Shown: positions 59,413-64,000 of the stretch, in pieces
Numbering within the stretch: the stretch's first letter is position 1
Layout: the number at the start of each line of letters is the position of its first letter
Source: Prunus persica
Lineage: Eukaryota; Streptophyta; Magnoliopsida; Rosales; Rosaceae
Length of the DNA stretch: 64,000 nucleotides
Assembly (NCBI RefSeq): GCF_000346465.2
Contig: NC_034010.1
Coordinates: 10,039,638-10,103,637, forward strand
Direction of reading: 5' to 3'
Program-made: the position numbers and the translations under genes
The notes under the pieces: generated by a model
The model's database searches: none
The model's input: only the letters and a program-made list of their open reading frames with translations
Told to the model about the DNA's origin: nothing

Positions 59413-59458
<46 letters not shown>
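59411..59458. repeat. (TC)n(TA)n microsatellite
   Basis: A run of tc dinucleotides is followed directly by ta dinucleotides up to the LTR start at 59459. Confidence 0.9.
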
Positions 59459-59459
<1 letters not shown>

Positions 59460-59933
59460 GGGAGCACATAATCTCGTCTCCAATCACGGCACGCCACATA
59501 GAAAAGAAGATTATATCTTAAATTAATTAATTGAACTAGTTTATCTGGCTAATTAATTAATAGAGATAAATATCTTAATTAATAGGATATTATTTTTATT
59601 CAATAAGATAATATAATTAATTCAGATATTATCCTAATAAAGAGAAGATAATATCGTTAATTCAGATATTATCTTCAATAAAAAGAGATATAATCAAGTT
59701 GGACTCGATCCTTACGAATTTGGGTAGAGAATAAACTCATCATATTTTCTACGAAACCCTAGCCCCGAGGCTCCTATAAATAGACGACCTCATTCATCAT
59801 TCAAGGTACATCTAAACCTACTCCTAATACTCAAGAAAAATATCTAAAGCTCTCTCTCTCTCTAACTTAGGCATCGGAGGGCCTTTGGCCAACACCCCCC
59901 CAGGTGTGGTCTATTTACTCCAATCTTTTTTAC
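59459..59933 (+). mobile_element. Putative 5' LTR
   Basis: 475 bp from tgggagcacataatctc to ttttttaca. U3 is rich in aattaatt, and a TATA box at 59775-59783 is followed by a CT-rich leader near 59855. The 3' LTR lies outside the window, so the ends rest on TG..CA and on promoter position only. Confidence 0.55.
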
Positions 59934-60149
59934 AGAAAACGAGGAAGAGAGAGAAGGAAGATCAAAGGTTGAAGGATCTAGAAGCGAATATTCTCTCGCA
60001 AGATTGTTTGCACAAATATTTGGTGCTTTTATTGAGAGCACGAGTTATACTGAACGCGTGCTCAAGGAATTCGTTCCTCCTATTTTCCAATGGACCAAAG
60101 CCTTCCAAACAACCATGGTTGGAAGCAAGCGCATAAGGAGCAAAATCTC

Positions 60150-62340
60150 CGCTATGGCTCAATCCGTGATAGCCCAAAGCTACTCCTCCCACGATCCCGC
60201 GATCGACATGGTGGCTCCACCACCTCTCACCGCCATGAACCAGCAGCAAACCCTTGCTACCGCACCATAGCAGCCACCCCGTGTGACTGGAACCATTACA
60301 CTGGCCTCTGCCATTGTCGTACCATCTTAAGGTCCCGTGGCCGAATCTAGCCACCTTCATAGCACTGCCGCCGAGCATGGTGGAGCCTCCCATCAAGGTG
60401 GGCTCACTACCACCGCCGACTTTGGCCCAATCTTGGAGCAGCTTCAAGCATTCCCTTCATTGCCTCCACGCTCGACGTACGCTCCCGCGTACACATCCAA
60501 TAAAACCCTAGCCTAGCAATTGGGCTTTACACATTTCTCTCCTCCCGATCCACGAAGTCAAGTAGACCTTAATCTGAGAGTTGACCAACTAACTCAGAGA
60601 ATAGACGACCAAAATAATTTGATGAGGCAGCTCCTCAACCAAATAAACTTGGCTTAAAACCTTGGCCTTGGACAACAGGGCGAAGAGAGAAGGACGGACG
60701 AACGCGCTGATAGGCAGTTCGATGGGAACCAAGCAGGTCGAGCAGGAGTAAGCAGACAAGAAGATACACAACAATGTGATCAGCTTGCCGACATGTCGCA
60801 AGCATCAGCAAGCCACACTCAGAGCAAACGAAGTCTCTCATCCAGATTGAATTTAAGGACCAACGTGCATGATAGGCTAGGCCCAAGATCTAACATCCAC
60901 GCTCGCTTAGGTCCGCAGGGAAATGTTCATGAAAGGCTAGGCTCCCAGGGACGTCAAACTGACAACCATCGTGAAGAAAGGCACTCCGCTGCCCGCTTGC
61001 AAAGAAATATTCACGAAAGGCTAGGCCTCTAGGGAGGTTAACTTGATAACCCTCACAATGAGGACCGTTAAGAAAGGCACTCTGCTCGCTCTCGAAGAAC
61101 CAATTCTCGTCGTCAAGCTATAGAAAATCTCTCGCAAGCGCAGTCCACCAACACGCCGACCCTTGCAAACCAACGAGGAAGTTAATCAGTCTCGCCCAAA
61201 TCATAAAGGTCATCAACGTGACAGACCAGCCATGTGTGCGGAAGACGTTGAGAAGCTTGTGAATAACCGACCTCGAGACTTAAAGATTGGCTAAAATTTT
61301 GAAGATGCACTACGTGTTGAGGTAGACCGAGCAAACTCCTCACCTTTCACTATCAAAATCGAGCAGCCTGCTCCCCCGAAATGATTCTCAATGCCCTCTT
61401 TCACATGCTTCAAAGGGGATTCCAATCTCGAAAGCCATCTGAAGCATTTCAAGAGCCTTATAATGTGCAAAGTGTTTGAAATGACTTTGCGAGGAGCAGC
61501 TCAGAACTGGTTCCATACCTTGCCATCCGGGACGATCAGCAGCTTCAAGGAGCTTGCTTATGTCTTCACCAAGGAATACACTTCTTACTGGACGATTAAG
61601 AAGAACCCTGACCACCTGTACAACCTGCGCAAGAAGCCCGATGAATCCCTTTGAGATTACATCAAGAGATTCAAAGCAGAAAAGGCCAACATCGTAGGAT
61701 GCGATGACTGAATAGCATCCTCTGCATACAAGAAAGGTCTTCCAGTAGAACACGACTTATACCGCGAGCTGACTATCACTCCCAACAAGACTCTGACAAA
61801 GGTCTTCTCAACCGTGGAATGCTACGTGCTCTAGGATGATGATCAAATCACCGCGAAGAAGTCCACTCAGCAGGAAGATCGACCGACCAAGGGGGCAGAC
61901 CAAAGACACGACAGGCTTGGCGTAAGGACAAAGACAAACGCAGATCGCGCCCATAAGAAGATGTTACGACAAACGAGAACTACACCAAGTTCTCCATCCT
62001 TATACATCAAATTTTAGCCTCAGTAAAGGACAAACCTCGGGTGAAAAGACCGCCACCCTTGAAAGAAGATCCGGATAAGAGGGATACTAGAAAATATTAT
62101 GCTTTCCATGCGACATACGGGCACAATATGAAAATTGCTTTGCTTGGAAAGCACACCTCGAAGAACTCGTGAGAGAAGGTCACTGCATGGAGTTCATCGC
62201 GAAGCAGGCTATCCAGCAGATAGAGAACCGCGATACTGCCAAGGAGCCACCCCAGAAGGTCATAAGGATTAACACAATCCTAGCCGACTCTGAGAAGTCC
62301 GGACTGACCAGTAAAGAAAAGAAGAGAAAGATCAAATAGG
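60150..62340 (+). pseudogene. Gypsy gag, broken
   Basis: The first part has a linker rich in Arg/Gln with imperfect repeats ending HDRLGPRSN, HARLGPQGN and HERLGSQG (60870-60950). The capsid region (61391 onwards) reads FKGDSNLESHLKHFKS, MTLRGAAQNWFHTLPSGTI, FKELAYVFTKEY and, after a stop at 61652, YIKRFKAEKANIVGCDD, which matches the retrotransposon gag domain. About 30 bp look missing before MCKVFEM. The knuckle region near 62095-62150 (FHATYGHN) has lost a Cys. Several stops exclude function. Confidence 0.75.
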
Positions 62341-62479
62341 CCACCATGATCTCCCAGGTCTCCACTAGTTCCCCACTGGTAGAAGACGATCCCATGATCG
62401 GCTTCCAAAAGAAAGATCTAATCGGCCTTCATCTACCACATAACGACGCCTTTGTCATTTGCTTTCAAATTGCTTATGC

Positions 62480-62842
62480 CATGGTCGACCAAATCCATGC
62501 AGACGAGGTAGTGCAGCCAACATCCTACAATTGGCAGTTATCCAACAAATGGGCTTAGTGACAAAGATCAATAAATAAGCCAAGTCGTTGATTGGCTTTA
62601 GTGGCGCAACAACGGTTTCTGTGGGCACGATAGATCTCGATGTCTACTTCCCACTTGTAGTCAGCTCGCAAACGTTCATGGTTATTGATGAAGTCTCACC
62701 ATACAATGACATTTTGGGCAGACTATGGATCGGCAAGATGAACGCCATCACCTCCGCCACACATCAGAAGATCTGCTACCCAATCCATGGGGACGGTATC
62801 GGCCAGATCAACAGCGATCAGGCAATGGTGAGGAAATGCTAA
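62480..62842 (+). pseudogene. Gypsy aspartic protease remnant
   Basis: A shifted frame gives GSAANILQLAVIQQMG (near 62507-62555), the region that follows the catalytic D-S/G-G in plant gypsy proteases, but the Asp is no longer in place (the preceding residues read CRR). After a stop at 62576 the frame 62588-62842 continues LIGFSGATTVSVGTIDL and SPYNDILGRLW, typical of the protease C-terminus. It is inactive. Confidence 0.7.
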
Positions 62843-63300
62843 GCTCAAGGGCTGAAGAGAAGCAAGCAAACATAGTTCCTCCCTGTGAATCAGGCAGATC
62901 TAAAGGGAGTAGATCCCATTCTTGATGGCCGAGCAGACTAGAAAGGAAAAGGAAAAACTACTCCCTAATAGCAATCAAGGAATCAGGACCAAGTCGAGGG
63001 AATCTGTCCAGAGGTCTCTCCTGAAGAATGATGAAAGCCCAAAGAGGAGTTGAGCTAGTACCCCTTGATCCTGACAAGCCAGAGATAAAAGCGCAGATCG
63101 GCTCACGCCTAAGCTAGGAGGAAAAGGCAGAGCTTGCAGCCTTCCTCCAGAACAACAAAGATGTATATGCATGGTCGCCATCTGACATGTCTGGCATCGA
63201 TCCCCAGATCATCTGCCATCGCCTACACGTCAACCTAACTATCAAGCATGTAGCCCAGAAGAGACGCAACTTCGCCCCCGAGCGGGTTGCCATCATTTAA

Positions 63301-64000
63301 GCCGAGATCGACAAGCTTCTAGCTGTCGGTTTCATTGAAGAAGTCTCCTACGCAGAATGGCTGGTGAACGTTGTTGTAGTAGCAAAGAAAGATAAAGGTC
63401 TGTGGAGAGTATGCGTCGACTACACCGACCTCAATAAGGCATACCCTAAAGACAACTTTCCACTGCCTAGAATTGATCAGCTCGTCAATTCAACTTCCGG
63501 CAATCAACTGCTAAGCTTCATGGACGCCTACTCCGGTTACAGCCAAATCAAGATACATGAAGGCAATAAGGCAAAGACCTCCTTCATCATCGAAAGAGGT
63601 ACATACTGCTACAAAATCATGCCCTTTGGGTTGAAGAACACCTTAGCAACCTACCAAAGGCTGGTGAATAAAATTTTCAAGGGGCAAATCGCTAAGATTA
63701 TGGAGGTCTATGTAGACGACATGCTAGTCAAAGCTCCCAAGCGAGCAGACCACATCGAGAACCTTGCCGAGGCATTCAGCCTACTCCGAAAATACAACAT
63801 GAAGTTGAACCTGAGCAAGTGCACATTTGGAGTCTCGTCCGACAGATTCCTTGGATACTTAGTCACCCAAAAGGAATTGAGGCACATCCAAATCAAATCA
63901 AGGCTATACTCAACATGAAGTCACCTGCCACAACAAAAGAGATATAAAGTCTAACGGGTAGAGCGGCAGCTCTCAACCGATTCCTCTCAAGATCTACCGA
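63301..64000 (+). pseudogene. Gypsy reverse transcriptase, partial
   Basis: The plus frame from 63301 reads AEIDKLLAVGFIEEVSYAEW, then VVVAKKDKGLWRVCVDYTDLN, PLPRIDQLV, FMDAYSGYSQIKI and MPFGLKN, and the catalytic YVDDM (63709-63723), then KCTFGV and FLGYLV. An upstream TAA (63298-63300) replaces a sense codon, and the frame shifts near 63873; a further stop occurs near 63945. The sequence continues past 64000. It cannot yield active enzyme without repair. Confidence 0.9.

Larger units (their letters stand above)
59459..64000 (+). mobile_element. Gypsy retrotransposon, decayed, cut by the window end
   Basis: A probable 5' LTR (59459-59933, TGGGAGCA to TTTTTTACA) holds a promoter with tataaatag (59775-59783). 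Remnants of gag (about 60150-62340), protease (62480-62842) and reverse transcriptase (63301-64000) follow in normal gypsy order on the plus strand. Stops and shifts are frequent. No primer-binding site was convincing. RNase H, integrase and the 3' LTR would lie beyond 64000. Confidence 0.8.

Overview
The window looks like repeat-rich nuclear DNA of a flowering plant, probably a woody eudicot. Genes have introns, plant-specific families are present (a VAMP72-group SNARE, an EIN3/EIL fragment, a Cassandra TRIM element carrying a 5S-rRNA-like domain), and most of the sequence is nested transposons. No bacterial-type operons, rRNA arrays, tRNAs or CRISPR arrays were seen. I cannot name the species from the sequence alone.

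Layout. 1-14.4 kb: decayed LTR retrotransposons, including two head-to-head LTRs that start TGATAAGTC, a deleted gypsy element (7.8-10.4 kb) carrying a nested LTR and a complete Cassandra element, a Cassandra solo LTR, an Athila-like gag fragment, and a large LTR. 14.4-16.2 kb: an ~84-bp minisatellite abutting a beta-tubulin pseudogene. 16.7-17.9 kb: an RNase H remnant of a LINE and an LTR-retrotransposon end. 18.3-23.1 kb: the only gene that looks intact, a five-exon R-SNARE on the minus strand most like VAMP727 (238 aa, zero-layer Arg, acidic longin insertion, C-terminal anchor). 23.36 kb: a Mutator-like MITE with a perfect 10-bp target duplication. 23.7-31.6 kb: an LTR fragment and a rearranged gypsy locus with two almost identical gag segments 3.1 kb apart, one integrase segment and LTRs in opposing orientations. 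31.8-38.1 kb: a large LTR-like element split by a 4.0-kb PIF/Harbinger transposon whose two genes both look intact. 38.9-40.6 kb: the broken 5' end of an EIN3/EIL gene. 40.6-44.4 kb: a second, decayed Harbinger copy. 44.8-46.4 kb: a MULE-like inverted-repeat element and a hAT-like element with an 8-bp target duplication. 46.7-49.4 kb: a 2.68-kb solo LTR with a 5-bp target duplication. 50.9-58.7 kb: a satellite of ~168-bp monomers in two oppositely oriented arms separated by an LTR fragment. 58.7-59.4 kb: a CACTA-type terminus. 59.5-64.0 kb: a decayed gypsy element (LTR, gag, protease, reverse transcriptase) running off the window.

Functionally, the host content is one membrane-trafficking gene plus relics of beta-tubulin and EIN3/EIL genes. 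The rest records transposition, recombination and satellite growth. The strongest points for follow-up are the apparently intact Harbinger element next to its decayed sibling, the inverted two-subfamily satellite, the solo LTR and MITEs with clean target duplications, and the abrupt identity change in the duplicated gypsy locus. I found no convincing new protein system.
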